Positions 6,980 to 16,106 of a stretch of DNA of 38,873 nucleotides are shown one piece after another (position 1 is the stretch's first letter; every line of letters begins with the position of its first letter). Source of the stretch: Actinomycetota bacterium (GTDB taxonomy: Bacteria; Actinomycetota; Acidimicrobiia; Acidimicrobiales; Ilumatobacteraceae); NCBI GenBank assembly GCA_030645675.1, contig JAUSLQ010000141.1:1-38873 (forward strand), read 5' to 3'. Made by a program: the position numbers and the translations under genes. Below the pieces are notes generated by a model. The model worked only from the letters and a program-made list of their open reading frames with translations. It was not told where the DNA came from and searched no databases.

Positions 6980-8599
6980 ATGCAGATCGGCGACGAGGTT
7001 CCCGATTTCACGACACCATCCGATCTCAGCGTCGGCGCGTTCAGCGACGACGGCCCATGGGTCGTCGTGCCCGGCGAGATGGCGTGGCGGCGCGGGATCG
7101 ACGAGCTTCGCGAACGTGCCGCGGCGCAGGTGCCCGAAATGATCCGACCGCGGCGCCTCCCGCCGCTCCGCGGTGCTGCAGTGGCCCTCAAGCTGAGCGC
7201 GGCGATGGGCCCCTGGCTCGTCAGGAACCGCCGCCGCAAGGACGATCCCGCCGCGCAGGCCGAGCTCGCAGCGAAGCTGCGCCCGGCGTTCGAGTCGCTG
7301 GGCACGACGTTCATCAAGCTGGGCCAGCTCATCGCCTCGGCCGAGGGAATGCTGCCGGCTGCCCTGGTGACCGAGTTCAAGCTCTGCCGCGACCGCGTTC
7401 CGGCCGAGTCGATCGCCCACGTGCGCACGGTCATCGAGGAGGACCTCGGCCGAACGCTGGCGGAACTGTTCGCAGAGTTCGACCCGGTGCCGATCGCCGC
7501 CGCCTCGGTCGCACAGGTGCATGTCGCCAGGCTGCATTCCGGCGAGGAAGTCGTGGTCAAGGTCCAACGCCCGGGCATCGACCGCATCGTGCCGCGCGAC
7601 ATCGCCACGCTCGCATGGCTGGCCCCGATCATCGAGAAGCGCTCACCGCAGGCAGCGATGGCCAATCTCCCCGCCTACATCGAGCTGTTCGCCGAGACCA
7701 TCGTCGAGGAGCTCGACTTCCGGCTGGAGGCGCAGAACATGCTCGACATCGCCGCCGTGCTCGCCGCCACGGATCAACACGCGGTGATCGTGCCGCGGCC
7801 GCACCCGCAACTGGTCAGCCGGCGAGTGCTCGTCATGGAGCGCATGCACGGCTACGGAGTGGACGACGAGGCAGCCATGTCTGCGGCTGGCGTCGACCCG
7901 TCACCGGTGTACCGCGCCCTGATGGTGAGCTTCCTCGAGGGCGCCATGATCCACGGCGCCTTCCACGGCGACCTGCACGGCGGGAACATGATGGTGACCG
8001 AGGGCGGCCGGCCGGCGATCCTCGACTTCGGGATCACCGGTCGTTTCGCACCAGGCAAGCGCCAGGCCCTGCTGGGACTGATGATGACAGCTGCGTCGCA
8101 AGATGCACGCGCGATGCTCGGCTACTTCCGCGATCTCGGAGGGTTTCCTCCTGACGCAGACATGGAACGGCTTGCCGACGAGCTGGGCATCGAGGAACTG
8201 ATGGCACAGAACCCGAACGACGTGTCGCCGGAGGTGATGGCCGTCCAGATGCGCGAGACGACGAAGCGGCTCGTCGCCCACGGCGCCAAACTCCCCAAGG
8301 AGATGTTCCTCTTCATGAAGGGTTTGGTGTACCTCGGCGGGGCACTCACCAGCATCGCCCCCGACGTCGACATGTTCGGCGAGATGGCGCAGATCTATTC
8401 GCTGTTCACGACCGGTCATGTGGGCCACCTCGAGGCAGCCGGGCTGGACGTCGACGCCATGCCCGACGGTGGACAGGTCGCCGAGCTGATGCGCCAGCAG
8501 GTCGGCACCGACGCCGGATCGATGACGTACCTGCAGATGCAGCAGCTGCAGTCCGAACGGGCCGCCGAGCTCCGCGCGGCGATGAAGCGAATGGGCTGA
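6980..8599 (+). CDS. ABC1/UbiB/ADCK-type atypical kinase
   Basis: A 539-residue protein of the ABC1 family of atypical protein-kinase-like ATPases, which in other bacteria and mitochondria support quinone synthesis or lipid metabolism. In order it has FIKLGQ (the KxGQ signature, about residues 111-116), AASVAQVH (about 174-181), VVKVQRPG with the ATP-anchoring lysine (about 192), FHGDLHGGNMM (catalytic loop, about 328) and ILDFGITGRF (metal-binding DFG-like, about 346). GGAGG precedes ATG 6980; the longer in-frame ORF to 6836 would run into the divergent SDR gene. It lacks obvious C-terminal membrane helices. The divergent SDR promoter carries a shared operator, so co-regulation is possible but not shown. 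Confidence 0.88.
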   Translation: MQIGDEVPDFTTPSDLSVGAFSDDGPWVVVPGEMAWRRGIDELRERAAAQVPEMIRPRRLPPLRGAAVALKLSAAMGPWLVRNRRRKDDPAAQAELAAKLRPAFESLGTTFIKLGQLIASAEGMLPAALVTEFKLCRDRVPAESIAHVRTVIEEDLGRTLAELFAEFDPVPIAAASVAQVHVARLHSGEEVVVKVQRPGIDRIVPRDIATLAWLAPIIEKRSPQAAMANLPAYIELFAETIVEELDFRLEAQNMLDIAAVLAATDQHAVIVPRPHPQLVSRRVLVMERMHGYGVDDEAAMSAAGVDPSPVYRALMVSFLEGAMIHGAFHGDLHGGNMMVTEGGRPAILDFGITGRFAPGKRQALLGLMMTAASQDARAMLGYFRDLGGFPPDADMERLADELGIEELMAQNPNDVSPEVMAVQMRETTKRLVAHGAKLPKEMFLFMKGLVYLGGALTSIAPDVDMFGEMAQIYSLFTTGHVGHLEAAGLDVDAMPDGGQVAELMRQQVGTDAGSMTYLQMQQLQSERAAELRAAMKRMG

Positions 8600-8622
8600 G
8601 CCGCCCGGCGATTCCCTCAGCC
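8594..8622. terminator. Weak hairpin after the ABC1-type gene
   Basis: GGCTGAG (8594-8600) and CTCAGCC (8616-8622) form a 7-bp stem starting inside the stop region. There is no T run. It is a possible terminator before the separately promoted aminotransferase gene. Confidence 0.25.
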
Positions 8623-8714
8623 TTGCCGGCACGCTTCACTGCCCGGTCGAGGCAGTTACTACCAGCACCCTGTTGATCCGCGTGCTGCAGGATGGCAGCG
8701 GCCCAGCAGGCAAC

Positions 8715-8720
8715 TACCGT
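8715..8720 (+). promoter_or_regulatory. Candidate -10 box for a leaderless aminotransferase mRNA
   Basis: TACCGT fits TANNNT and lies 9 nt before ATG 8730. No ribosome binding site is present between the two, so leaderless translation is the simplest reading. Confidence 0.35.
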
Positions 8721-8729
8721 GCATGCGAC

Positions 8730-9920
8730 ATGTCGTACCAGTTCGCCTCACGCACCAACGGCCTCCGCTCGTCTGCCATACGCGACCTGCTGAAGGTGAC
8801 CGAGATGGAGGACATGCTGTCGCTCGCCGGTGGCCTGCCCACCCCCGACAGCTTCCCGCTGCCGGATCTGCGCCGCGAGGCCGACCGGTTGCTCAGCGAG
8901 TACGGCCCGCGCGTCGTGCAGTACAGCGCCACCGACGGCGTCGTCGAGCTGCGCACCTGGATCGCCGAGCAGTACGCCGCCCAGCTGGGCCGGCCCATTG
9001 CGGTGGAGGGCCAGATCGTGGTCACCCACGGTTCACAGCAGGCCCTCGACCTGCTGGCCAAGGTGCTCATCGACCCGGGCGACGTTGTCGTGTCCGAGTC
9101 GCCCGCCTACCTGGGCGCAGTGCAGTCGATGGAGCTGTTCCAGCCACGCTTCGAGGTGATCCCCGGTGACCAGGACGGCATGCAGGTGGAACTGCTCGCC
9201 GAGCGCCTCGCCGCCGGCCTGCGGCCGAAGCTGGTGTACGTGGTGCCCAACTTCCACAACCCGTCGGGCGCCACCATGTCATTGCCCCGACGACAACAGC
9301 TCGCCGCGCTGGCCGACCAGTACGAGCTGCTGGTCGTGGAAGACGACCCGTATGGTGCCATCCGCTTCAGCGGCGAGCCGCTGCCGGCCGTCGCCAGCTT
9401 CACCGACCGGGTGGTGCACCTCAGCACGTTCTCCAAGATCGTCGCGCCAGGTTTCCGGGTCGGCTGGATGATCGGACCTGCAGAGGTGATGTCGTGGGTG
9501 GCCCGCGCCAAGCAGGCAGCCGACCTGCACACGTCGACCTTCGCCCAGCTCCTGCTCGTCAACGTCGTCCGCCAGCCGGGCTGGCTCGATGCGCAGAAGG
9601 CGCGCATCGTGCCGATGTACCGCGAGCGCTGCACAGCGCTGGCCGATGCGCTCGACGCCACGCTCGACGAGCGCATCACCTTCCACCGGCCGGACGGTGG
9701 CATGTTCCTGTGGACCGAGTTCGCCGACATCACCGACACGAAGGTGCTCCTCCAACGGGCTGTCGAGCAGGGCGTCGCGTTCGTGCCCGGCAGCGCGTTC
9801 ACCATCGACCAGCGCCCCGACGCGAAGGCACGGCTGTCGTACTCCACGCTCGCACCTGCCCAGCTGGAGGAAGCCGTGGCCCGCCTGGGGCGTGCCCTAG
9901 CACTGACCGGCCACCGCTGA
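8730..9920 (+). CDS. PLP-dependent aminotransferase, LysN / 2-aminoadipate aminotransferase-like
   Basis: A 396-residue fold-type I aminotransferase that moves an amino group between an amino acid and 2-oxoglutarate through pyridoxal phosphate. The marks are NFHNPSG (about residues 173-179), the VVEDDPYG stretch with the PLP-nitrogen Asp (about 201-208), and STFSKIVAPGFRVGW, in which the Lys near 236 forms the Schiff base. The N-terminal SRTNGLRSSAIRDLLK and LAGGLPTPDSFP are typical of the LysN/MocR-like group. No GntR-type DNA-binding domain precedes it, so it is an enzyme and not a MocR regulator. A TTG 57 nt upstream is in frame, but the TANNNT box favours ATG 8730. Substrate specificity cannot be fixed from sequence. 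Confidence 0.88.
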   Translation: MSYQFASRTNGLRSSAIRDLLKVTEMEDMLSLAGGLPTPDSFPLPDLRREADRLLSEYGPRVVQYSATDGVVELRTWIAEQYAAQLGRPIAVEGQIVVTHGSQQALDLLAKVLIDPGDVVVSESPAYLGAVQSMELFQPRFEVIPGDQDGMQVELLAERLAAGLRPKLVYVVPNFHNPSGATMSLPRRQQLAALADQYELLVVEDDPYGAIRFSGEPLPAVASFTDRVVHLSTFSKIVAPGFRVGWMIGPAEVMSWVARAKQAADLHTSTFAQLLLVNVVRQPGWLDAQKARIVPMYRERCTALADALDATLDERITFHRPDGGMFLWTEFADITDTKVLLQRAVEQGVAFVPGSAFTIDQRPDAKARLSYSTLAPAQLEEAVARLGRALALTGHR

Positions 9921-10029
9921 GGCACTGACCTCGGCCTGACGAAGGCCTCTGCCCCCGCCCGTCGAAGTGGCGGACGATGACAGTGGAGCGCGCTGGCGCG
10001 TGCAACCGAAGAGCGTGAAGGAGATCGCC

Positions 10030-12231
10030 ATGCGAGTCCTCACCCACACGATCGAGAAGATCCAGCCGAGTAGCGGTTCGATGCCCGCGGACTTGTTCGA
10101 GCAGGTATTGGCAGGTCACGGGCTCACCCGGCGGCAGGTGTTCCAGCTGTGCGAACTGGCCGGCCTCGCCGCGGCGGCCACCGCGTGTGGCGGGGACGGC
10201 GACAGCGCGACGAGCAGCTCGGCAGCCACGTCCACCACGGCCGGGGCCACCACCTCCACGGTGCCTGCGACGTCGACCACCGCTGCCCCTCCCACCACAG
10301 AGGGTCAGATCGCCTCGACCCCACCCCCCACGCGAGCGATCTCCACCAAGTGGGCACCGTTCGACGACGCAGGCACCGAGGAGAGAGAAGCCGGCCTGTA
10401 CAGCTCGGCCACCGGCAGCGCCGACAAGTTCAGCGGCAACCTCGACGCCGACGCGTACGCCAAGGTGTCGAGCGGCGCCCAGGGCGCCGCCGCCAGCGCG
10501 GAAGCATGGGTGCGCTGGAGCTACACCCATCCGTCGAGCGCTCCGCTCGTGCGCGCCGCGCCGCAACTCGCGTTCACCACCGACACGGGCGAAGCGGCCA
10601 TTGCGTCCGACGCCGAGAACGGTGGAGGGTCGTACCTGGTCGTGTTGTTCAGCAGGGTGATCGACACCACCGACGGCACCGAGGTTCGGTTCCCCGTCAG
10701 GCGCGAGGGCGCCGCCCGGGTGCTGAACCTCGACCCACTCACCCAATCCCACGACTTCGAGCAGGCGTGCGGCGTGGTGTTCCAGCCGGGGCACGCCTAT
10801 CGCATCGACGCACTGCTGACCGTCCGCGCAGACGTCTTCAGCGCGGCTGGGGTGGAAGTGACCGCCTACCACGGCCCATCGGGAGGCGGAAACGGAGAGG
10901 CATCGAAGTCCTACTCGGCAACCGTGCAGAGCATCACGCTGGTGACGATGGAGCCGCCCTGGGTGCGCACGATGATCAAGTCGCTGTTCGAACCCGCTCG
11001 CGACACCTACGACAGCTACGAGGAGGCGCTCGCCGACGTCTCCGGGCGTGGCTACTTCGAGGCGGGGGCGCAGGTCGAGCTGGCCGCCGGTGGCAGCTTC
11101 CAGCCGGGCTTGTCGTCGATCACGATCACCGCGCTCGATGCGAAGATCGTCCAGCTGCGCAACTGCCCGTTGAGCTACGCGATCAACGCCGCCGGCGACA
11201 CCGCAGTGCTCACGCTGCCTCCGCCGGCACTGCTGCCACTGGAGGGCAAGACCTGGCGCTTCGTGGTGGTGCTCGACCCCGAGTACCTCACCGTTGCCGC
11301 TGGGCGCAGCGACATCGCCGTGCCGGTGTTCCGCCCATGGTTCGACATGATGCTCGACCTCGAGGTGGCGGCGCAGGCGCAGCGGGCGTCGCGGCCGGCC
11401 GGCGTCGGCCCCTCGGTCGACGCTGGGCCCGCCGCTGGAATCGAGCGCCGAGGAACCACCGTCAGCGCGCAGGAGTTCTTCAACCCCAGCCACTGGTGCC
11501 TGGCGCTTCCTGCCAGCCAGTTCCGCGCCCTCACGGCCACGGACGGACGCAGCACGATGCCCGAGTACGCGCAGCCGCTGCCCGTGCTGGTCTACACGCC
11601 GGCCGACGTCGCTGCCCCGGAGTGGAACGACAAGGCGCTGGCGGTCACCGTCGAGCCGATGCCCACCTGGGCGCCGCGCACCTGGCAGTTCAGCACCGAG
11701 CCGTGGGTCATCGTCACGATCCTCGATCTGTGGAACATCTTCTACTGGAGCTGCGCCCACCCCGTGGTAGCCGAGTTCGGAATGGAGCTGTGCGCCAACC
11801 CGGAGTTCGTGCAACTGTTGCAGCGGGTGGGCGAGTCGTCGGAGGACTACCGCCGGTACCTCGATGGCCTCTACTGGCTCACACCGGTGCCGGGTGTGGC
11901 GATCAAGCTCACCGACCTGCCCGAAACGCTGACCGCGGGCTTGACGTCGGGTGGGCCGCTGTACGTCAACGTCGCAGGCGTGCTGGTACCGCTCGTGGTG
12001 TTCCTCTCCCGACGGCTGCGCCGGTTCATCCGCCACGTCGTGGTGCTCGACACGCTGCAGACGGCCTGGGCGGCCGTACGTCCCCGCCAGCAGCACACGC
12101 TCACCCTGGCCGGCCATGTCTCCAACGGGACGCTGGACGACGACGACTTCGACCAGCACACCTACACCGTGCTGATGGACTACGTGCCTGCACTGCAACC
12201 GTGGTCGCTGCAGGAGCCGATCGCCCTGTGA
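10030..12231 (+). CDS. Large exported lipoprotein of unknown function (Tat-like signal)
   Basis: A 733-residue protein I do not recognise. Residues 33-38 are TRRQVF, a twin-arginine-like motif, followed by a short hydrophobic stretch and AATAC, a lipobox-like site with Cys53. The mature protein starts with an acidic Gly run and a roughly 45-residue Ser/Thr/Ala/Pro linker. The remainder is strand-rich, and residues about 660-690 include a hydrophobic patch ending in SRRLRRFIRH. AAGGAG precedes ATG 10030. It is the first of three consecutive lipoprotein genes and overlaps the next by 4 nt (GTGA), so it probably works with the CapA-like protein on the outer face of the membrane. An unusually long n-region (about 33 residues) precedes the Arg pair. 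Confidence 0.7.
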   Translation: MRVLTHTIEKIQPSSGSMPADLFEQVLAGHGLTRRQVFQLCELAGLAAAATACGGDGDSATSSSAATSTTAGATTSTVPATSTTAAPPTTEGQIASTPPPTRAISTKWAPFDDAGTEEREAGLYSSATGSADKFSGNLDADAYAKVSSGAQGAAASAEAWVRWSYTHPSSAPLVRAAPQLAFTTDTGEAAIASDAENGGGSYLVVLFSRVIDTTDGTEVRFPVRREGAARVLNLDPLTQSHDFEQACGVVFQPGHAYRIDALLTVRADVFSAAGVEVTAYHGPSGGGNGEASKSYSATVQSITLVTMEPPWVRTMIKSLFEPARDTYDSYEEALADVSGRGYFEAGAQVELAAGGSFQPGLSSITITALDAKIVQLRNCPLSYAINAAGDTAVLTLPPPALLPLEGKTWRFVVVLDPEYLTVAAGRSDIAVPVFRPWFDMMLDLEVAAQAQRASRPAGVGPSVDAGPAAGIERRGTTVSAQEFFNPSHWCLALPASQFRALTATDGRSTMPEYAQPLPVLVYTPADVAAPEWNDKALAVTVEPMPTWAPRTWQFSTEPWVIVTILDLWNIFYWSCAHPVVAEFGMELCANPEFVQLLQRVGESSEDYRRYLDGLYWLTPVPGVAIKLTDLPETLTAGLTSGGPLYVNVAGVLVPLVVFLSRRLRRFIRHVVVLDTLQTAWAAVRPRQQHTLTLAGHVSNGTLDDDDFDQHTYTVLMDYVPALQPWSLQEPIAL

Positions 12232-13847
12232 CCGGCCTGCGGGTGCCCATCGCTCTACGTCGGAGCCTCCCTCGCGTGTTCGGCCGGCGCAACCGGAACC
12301 GCTGGCCAACCGGCGGCATCGCCGCCGGTCTTGCCTCAGTCGTGTTGGTGGCCGCCTGTGCCGCAGCGGGCTCCACGCCCAGCGACGACGGCAGCGTCGC
12401 TGCCGGCAGCGTCGCTGCCGGCAAGGTTCCGCCGAGCGACAGCACGACCATCGAGACCGTGGCGTCGCCCGTGCGCCTGGTCTTCCTCGGTGACGTGATG
12501 TTGGGCCGACACGTCGCCGCAGTCGCCGAACTCGACCCCGGGAGCATCTTCGAGCATCTCCGTCCCACGCTGGTCGCCGCGGATCTGGCACTGGCGAACC
12601 TGGAGTCGCCGCTGACCAGCCGGGCGCACATCGGCTCTGGCATCGCCCTCGAAGCCGACCCGTCAGCGGCGCCACTGCTCGCGTCAGCCGGCATCGACAT
12701 CGTCGACCTGGCGAACAACCATGCGACCGACGCCGGCCCGGAGACTGTGCTCGACACGTTGGACGCAACCAGCGCAGCGGGAGTTCGCGCGGTGGGCGCC
12801 GGTGCCGACGACATCGCCGCTGCCGCCCCGTTGATCGTCGACGTCGACGGCGTCCGGGTCGGCATCGTCGCCTTCGACCTCGCTGGGGGCACGGCGGCCG
12901 GTGCCGAGAGCCCCGGGGTGAACGGATGGGACCCTGTTGCCGCCGAGCGGGCTGTGCGGGCGCTGCGCCTGGAGGCCGATGTCGTGATCGTCGGCCTGCA
13001 CGGCGGGGTGGAGTACCTGCCACAGCCCGACCCGGTGCTGCAGCGCGTTGCCGGTGAGCTGGCCATGTGGGGCGCTGACGTGGTGTGGGGGCACGGCGCT
13101 CACGTCGCCTACCCCACGACCACCACCGTGGGCGGCCGGCCGGCGGTGATAGCGCACGGCCTCGGCAACGCACTGTTCGACCAGCGGCTGCCCGGCACCT
13201 CTGAAGGCTTGGTGCTGGAGGTGCTGGTCGATGCCAATGGCGTCGTCGCACAGCGCACCGGCCGCGTGGCCATCGACGCCGGCCGAACCTCGTTCGCCGG
13301 TTGGGGCCTGCCCGCTGGCGATGCGGTCGCGTTGGCCAACGAGTGGTGGTCGCCCGTAAGGGTGATTGCCGAGCAGCCCGCACCGCCGTGCGCCGAGATG
13401 GACATCGACGCCATCTTCCGCCGGCTGCCCGCCGGAGCGACGGTGTTGAGCAGCGCCTGCGGGGACGTCACCGGCAGCGGCGGCAACGAACTGGTCGTGG
13501 CCTATCGCCGGCCGACGAGTGCCGAGACCCTGCAGCGTGCCTTTCCCGGGCGGCAATGGGCCGACTCGCAGGGACTCAGCGCCCACCTGGCGGTGATGTC
13601 GTCCGACGGCAGGATGCTGTGGGGTGCGGCGACGCTGCTCGACCCGGTCGGGCGCGTCACGGTGTGCTCGCACTCGGTGGCCGTCGAACTGACCACTCTC
13701 GACGATCCGGCCGTCACGGCAGTCGGGGCGTGGCGCTGGCGCGAGTTCGGCTTCGCCACCGCGCCGCAACTGCCGGGGCCGGCGTTGTTCAGCTGCGCCG
13801 ACGTGGACGGCGACGGGACGACGGAACCGTACGCCCACCGAACATGA
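12228..13847 (+). CDS. CapA-family (PGA_cap) lipoprotein with C-terminal FG-GAP-like motifs
   Basis: A 539-residue protein of the CapA family, metallophosphatase-like proteins first linked to poly-gamma-glutamate capsule. The motifs are LGDVMLGR (about 87-94), ANLESPLT, LANNHATDAG, GLHGGVEY, GHGAHV and HGLGNALFDQ, which together supply the His/Asp/Asn metal ligands of the fold. An N-terminal hydrophobic segment ends in LVAAC (Cys44), so it is probably a lipoprotein. The C-terminal 150 residues have GDVTGSGGNELVVAYR and ADVDGDGTTE, Asp/Gly-rich Ca-binding FG-GAP-like motifs, and the gene stops just after the second one. GTG 12228 overlaps the previous stop. No other capsule genes (capB, capC) are present, so a capsule role is not implied. 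Confidence 0.82.
   Translation: MTGLRVPIALRRSLPRVFGRRNRNRWPTGGIAAGLASVVLVAACAAAGSTPSDDGSVAAGSVAAGKVPPSDSTTIETVASPVRLVFLGDVMLGRHVAAVAELDPGSIFEHLRPTLVAADLALANLESPLTSRAHIGSGIALEADPSAAPLLASAGIDIVDLANNHATDAGPETVLDTLDATSAAGVRAVGAGADDIAAAAPLIVDVDGVRVGIVAFDLAGGTAAGAESPGVNGWDPVAAERAVRALRLEADVVIVGLHGGVEYLPQPDPVLQRVAGELAMWGADVVWGHGAHVAYPTTTTVGGRPAVIAHGLGNALFDQRLPGTSEGLVLEVLVDANGVVAQRTGRVAIDAGRTSFAGWGLPAGDAVALANEWWSPVRVIAEQPAPPCAEMDIDAIFRRLPAGATVLSSACGDVTGSGGNELVVAYRRPTSAETLQRAFPGRQWADSQGLSAHLAVMSSDGRMLWGAATLLDPVGRVTVCSHSVAVELTTLDDPAVTAVGAWRWREFGFATAPQLPGPALFSCADVDGDGTTEPYAHRT
12390..12419. repeat. Tandemly doubled 15-bp perfect palindrome inside the CapA-like gene
   Basis: GGCAGCGTCGCTGCC occurs at 12390-12404 and again at 12405-12419, followed by GGCA. 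It encodes the SVAAG repeat of the linker just after the lipobox. It may only be slippage in a low-complexity linker. Confidence 0.9.
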
Positions 13848-13858
13848 AAGGACCCACC

Positions 13859-16099
13859 ATGAGTCATCGAGCAGATCCCAGCCGCCGCCGCATCGCCGCC
13901 CTCGTCGCCTGCACCGTGCTGGCGGCATGCAGCAGTGGTGGCGTGAGCGGCCCCACGAGCACCGCAACACCCGACTCTGGCGCGGCGACCACGTCGACCA
14001 GTGCCGCCGCCTCGTCGACCACCACCACGACCGTCGCCACCGCTGCCCCGAACACGCTGACGCTGCGCAAGTTGGACCCGTTCGGCGCGTACACCTGGGT
14101 ACCCCCGCTGGCCGGCGACACACCCTACGCCGGGCCCGCAACGCCGCAATCGCTCGCCGACGTGTTGCTGGTGGACGCCCAACTGCCGCTGCTGGATGAC
14201 AGCGAGCTGGTTGCACTTCTGGAACAGAACGGCTTCGTCGTGCAGGCAGGCCGGCTCCAGTACTTCCACAACCTGTACAAGAGCGCCTCCTACGAGTACC
14301 TCCCCCAATTCGTGACCACCGATTCGATGTATCACACGTGGCACCTCGTCTTCGACAAGGTGTTGCGCGACATCGAGCAACAGCGGCTGCTGCCGATCCT
14401 GGAGCGGATGCTGAGCGCCGCCGTACCGGCCGCACGGGCCCAGCAAGAGCTCCTCGCGGGCACCGCACTCGCGGAGGACGCCGAGCGAGCGACCGCCTAC
14501 TACGAGGCGGCGGCAGAACTGCTCGGCCTCGGTCTGGGCACCACCTCGGACCGTGCCGCGCAGGAAGTCGCGCTGGCCACCGCCGCAGTGGGTGTGGAGC
14601 GGTCGCCGATCTCCGGGGTCGGCGAGTGCCTGTTCCCGGAGAAGTTCGACGGGTGCGTCGACTACAGCTTGTTCCTGCCTCGCGGCCACTACACCCGCAC
14701 CGCCGAGCTGCGGCGGTACTTCGCCGGCATGTCGCTGCTGGGCCAGGAGTTCTTCGGGCTCAGCGCGAGTGCCGACGCAGTCGTGCCAGGGCTCCTCGTC
14801 ACCCGAGTGCTCGTGACCAATCCGGCGCTGATGGCCGACTGGACGGCGCTCTACGAGCCGACCGCGTTCCTGGTCGGGCTCGCCGACGACGTCACGCCTG
14901 CCGAGGTGGCCACCGCCACCGACGCAGTGCTGCCGGGCTGGCGTGACGACCCGGCCGTGCTGGCGGGCGTCGACACCCGCGCTGTCGCCGACGCCGTGTT
15001 GGCTGCCCACCCCACCAGGATCGACCCTGAGCGCGCCGGCATCCGGTTGATGGGAGCGCGCTTCACGCTCGACGCGTTTGTGCTCGATCAGCTCGCATGG
15101 CCGAACGTCGGCACGGAGACCCATTCCCGGGTGGACCTGTCGGCGCTCGACGTCGCCGCTGCGCTGGGGTCCGAGCTCGCACGCGACACCCAGCTCGCCG
15201 ACGGGCAGGGCGCATTCGAGCACTACGAGAGCCAGTTGGCGGCGATGACCGAGCTCGTCGACAGCCGCCGGCCCGACGACTGGGCCGGCACCGTGTACGA
15301 CGCCTGGTTGGTCGCACTCGAATCTCAGCTGGCCGCACGCAACGCTGCCTACCCCGACTTCATGCAGACCCCCGCCTGGGCGGCAAAGTCGCTGCAGACC
15401 GCGCTTGCGTCGTACACAGAGCTGAAGCACGACACCATCCTCTACGCCAAGCAGGGCTCTGCCGGCGAGGGTGAAGGGCCGGAACCGCCGCCGTTCACCC
15501 CCCGCCACTGGGTGGAACCCGACCCGGTCGCGTTCGCACGGTTGGCCAGCGCCGCTTCGCTGCTGGGCGATGGCATGGCCTCGCGAGGGCTGCTGACCGA
15601 CACCGACATCACCACCATCGACGCGTTCGTCGAGCTGACGTCGTGGCTCGCCGGCATTGCGACGCGTGAGCTGGCGGGGCAGGTGGCCACTGACGAGGAG
15701 AACGCACGGTTGGGTTCCATCGGCTCGGAGCTGGAGTACCTCTGGTTCGCCTCCGCCGATGCCGATGCCGTGGAAGGTCAGCCCGTCGCGTCGTACGAGG
15801 ACAGCGACGCCGTCGTCGCCGACATCTACCGCTCGTCGTTCGCCTACCTCGAGCTGGGAACCGGCTTCGTCGACACCATCTACGTCATCGTCCCGATCGG
15901 CGACGGCCGATTCGAGCTCGCGGTCGGCGCCGTGTCGTCGTACTACGAGTTCCGGCGGCCCTCGACGGAGCTGCGCCTCACCGACGAGGAGTGGCGGGCG
16001 TTGTTGTCGCAGAGTGCTGCGCCCGTCGAGCGCCCCTCGTGGCAGAACGTCTTCCTCGTCGGAGCGCCCATTGCCGACGAGCCCGTACCGGCGCAGTGA
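13859..16099 (+). CDS. DUF3160 lipoprotein
   Basis: A 746-residue protein that I place in the DUF3160 family from the LPQFVTTDSMYHTWHLVFDK region and the long helical pattern that follows. The family has no established function. MSHRADPSRRR, a hydrophobic stretch and LAAC (Cys24) form a lipoprotein signal, followed by a Thr/Ser/Ala linker of about 40 residues. AAAGGA precedes ATG 13859; an ATG at 13844 overlaps the CapA-like stop and is a less likely start. It is the third and last lipoprotein of the operon and ends 7 bp from the end of the convergent FAD-oxidase gene, with no hairpin in between. Confidence 0.8.
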   Translation: MSHRADPSRRRIAALVACTVLAACSSGGVSGPTSTATPDSGAATTSTSAAASSTTTTTVATAAPNTLTLRKLDPFGAYTWVPPLAGDTPYAGPATPQSLADVLLVDAQLPLLDDSELVALLEQNGFVVQAGRLQYFHNLYKSASYEYLPQFVTTDSMYHTWHLVFDKVLRDIEQQRLLPILERMLSAAVPAARAQQELLAGTALAEDAERATAYYEAAAELLGLGLGTTSDRAAQEVALATAAVGVERSPISGVGECLFPEKFDGCVDYSLFLPRGHYTRTAELRRYFAGMSLLGQEFFGLSASADAVVPGLLVTRVLVTNPALMADWTALYEPTAFLVGLADDVTPAEVATATDAVLPGWRDDPAVLAGVDTRAVADAVLAAHPTRIDPERAGIRLMGARFTLDAFVLDQLAWPNVGTETHSRVDLSALDVAAALGSELARDTQLADGQGAFEHYESQLAAMTELVDSRRPDDWAGTVYDAWLVALESQLAARNAAYPDFMQTPAWAAKSLQTALASYTELKHDTILYAKQGSAGEGEGPEPPPFTPRHWVEPDPVAFARLASAASLLGDGMASRGLLTDTDITTIDAFVELTSWLAGIATRELAGQVATDEENARLGSIGSELEYLWFASADADAVEGQPVASYEDSDAVVADIYRSSFAYLELGTGFVDTIYVIVPIGDGRFELAVGAVSSYYEFRRPSTELRLTDEEWRALLSQSAAPVERPSWQNVFLVGAPIADEPVPAQ

Positions 16100-16106
16100 C
16101 CCGCCG

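Noticed and set aside
8730-9920. MocR-type transcription regulator
   Set aside because: The protein starts directly with the aminotransferase fold and has no GntR-type winged helix.
9799-13383. A 1194-codon open frame on the minus strand opposite the aminotransferase and lipoprotein genes
   Set aside because: It is Arg/Gly/His-rich without domains, and is a GC-driven shadow of well-supported plus-strand genes.
12228-13847. Poly-gamma-glutamate capsule locus
   Set aside because: Only the CapA-type protein is present. Without capB/capC-type synthetase genes the capsule assignment is not supported.
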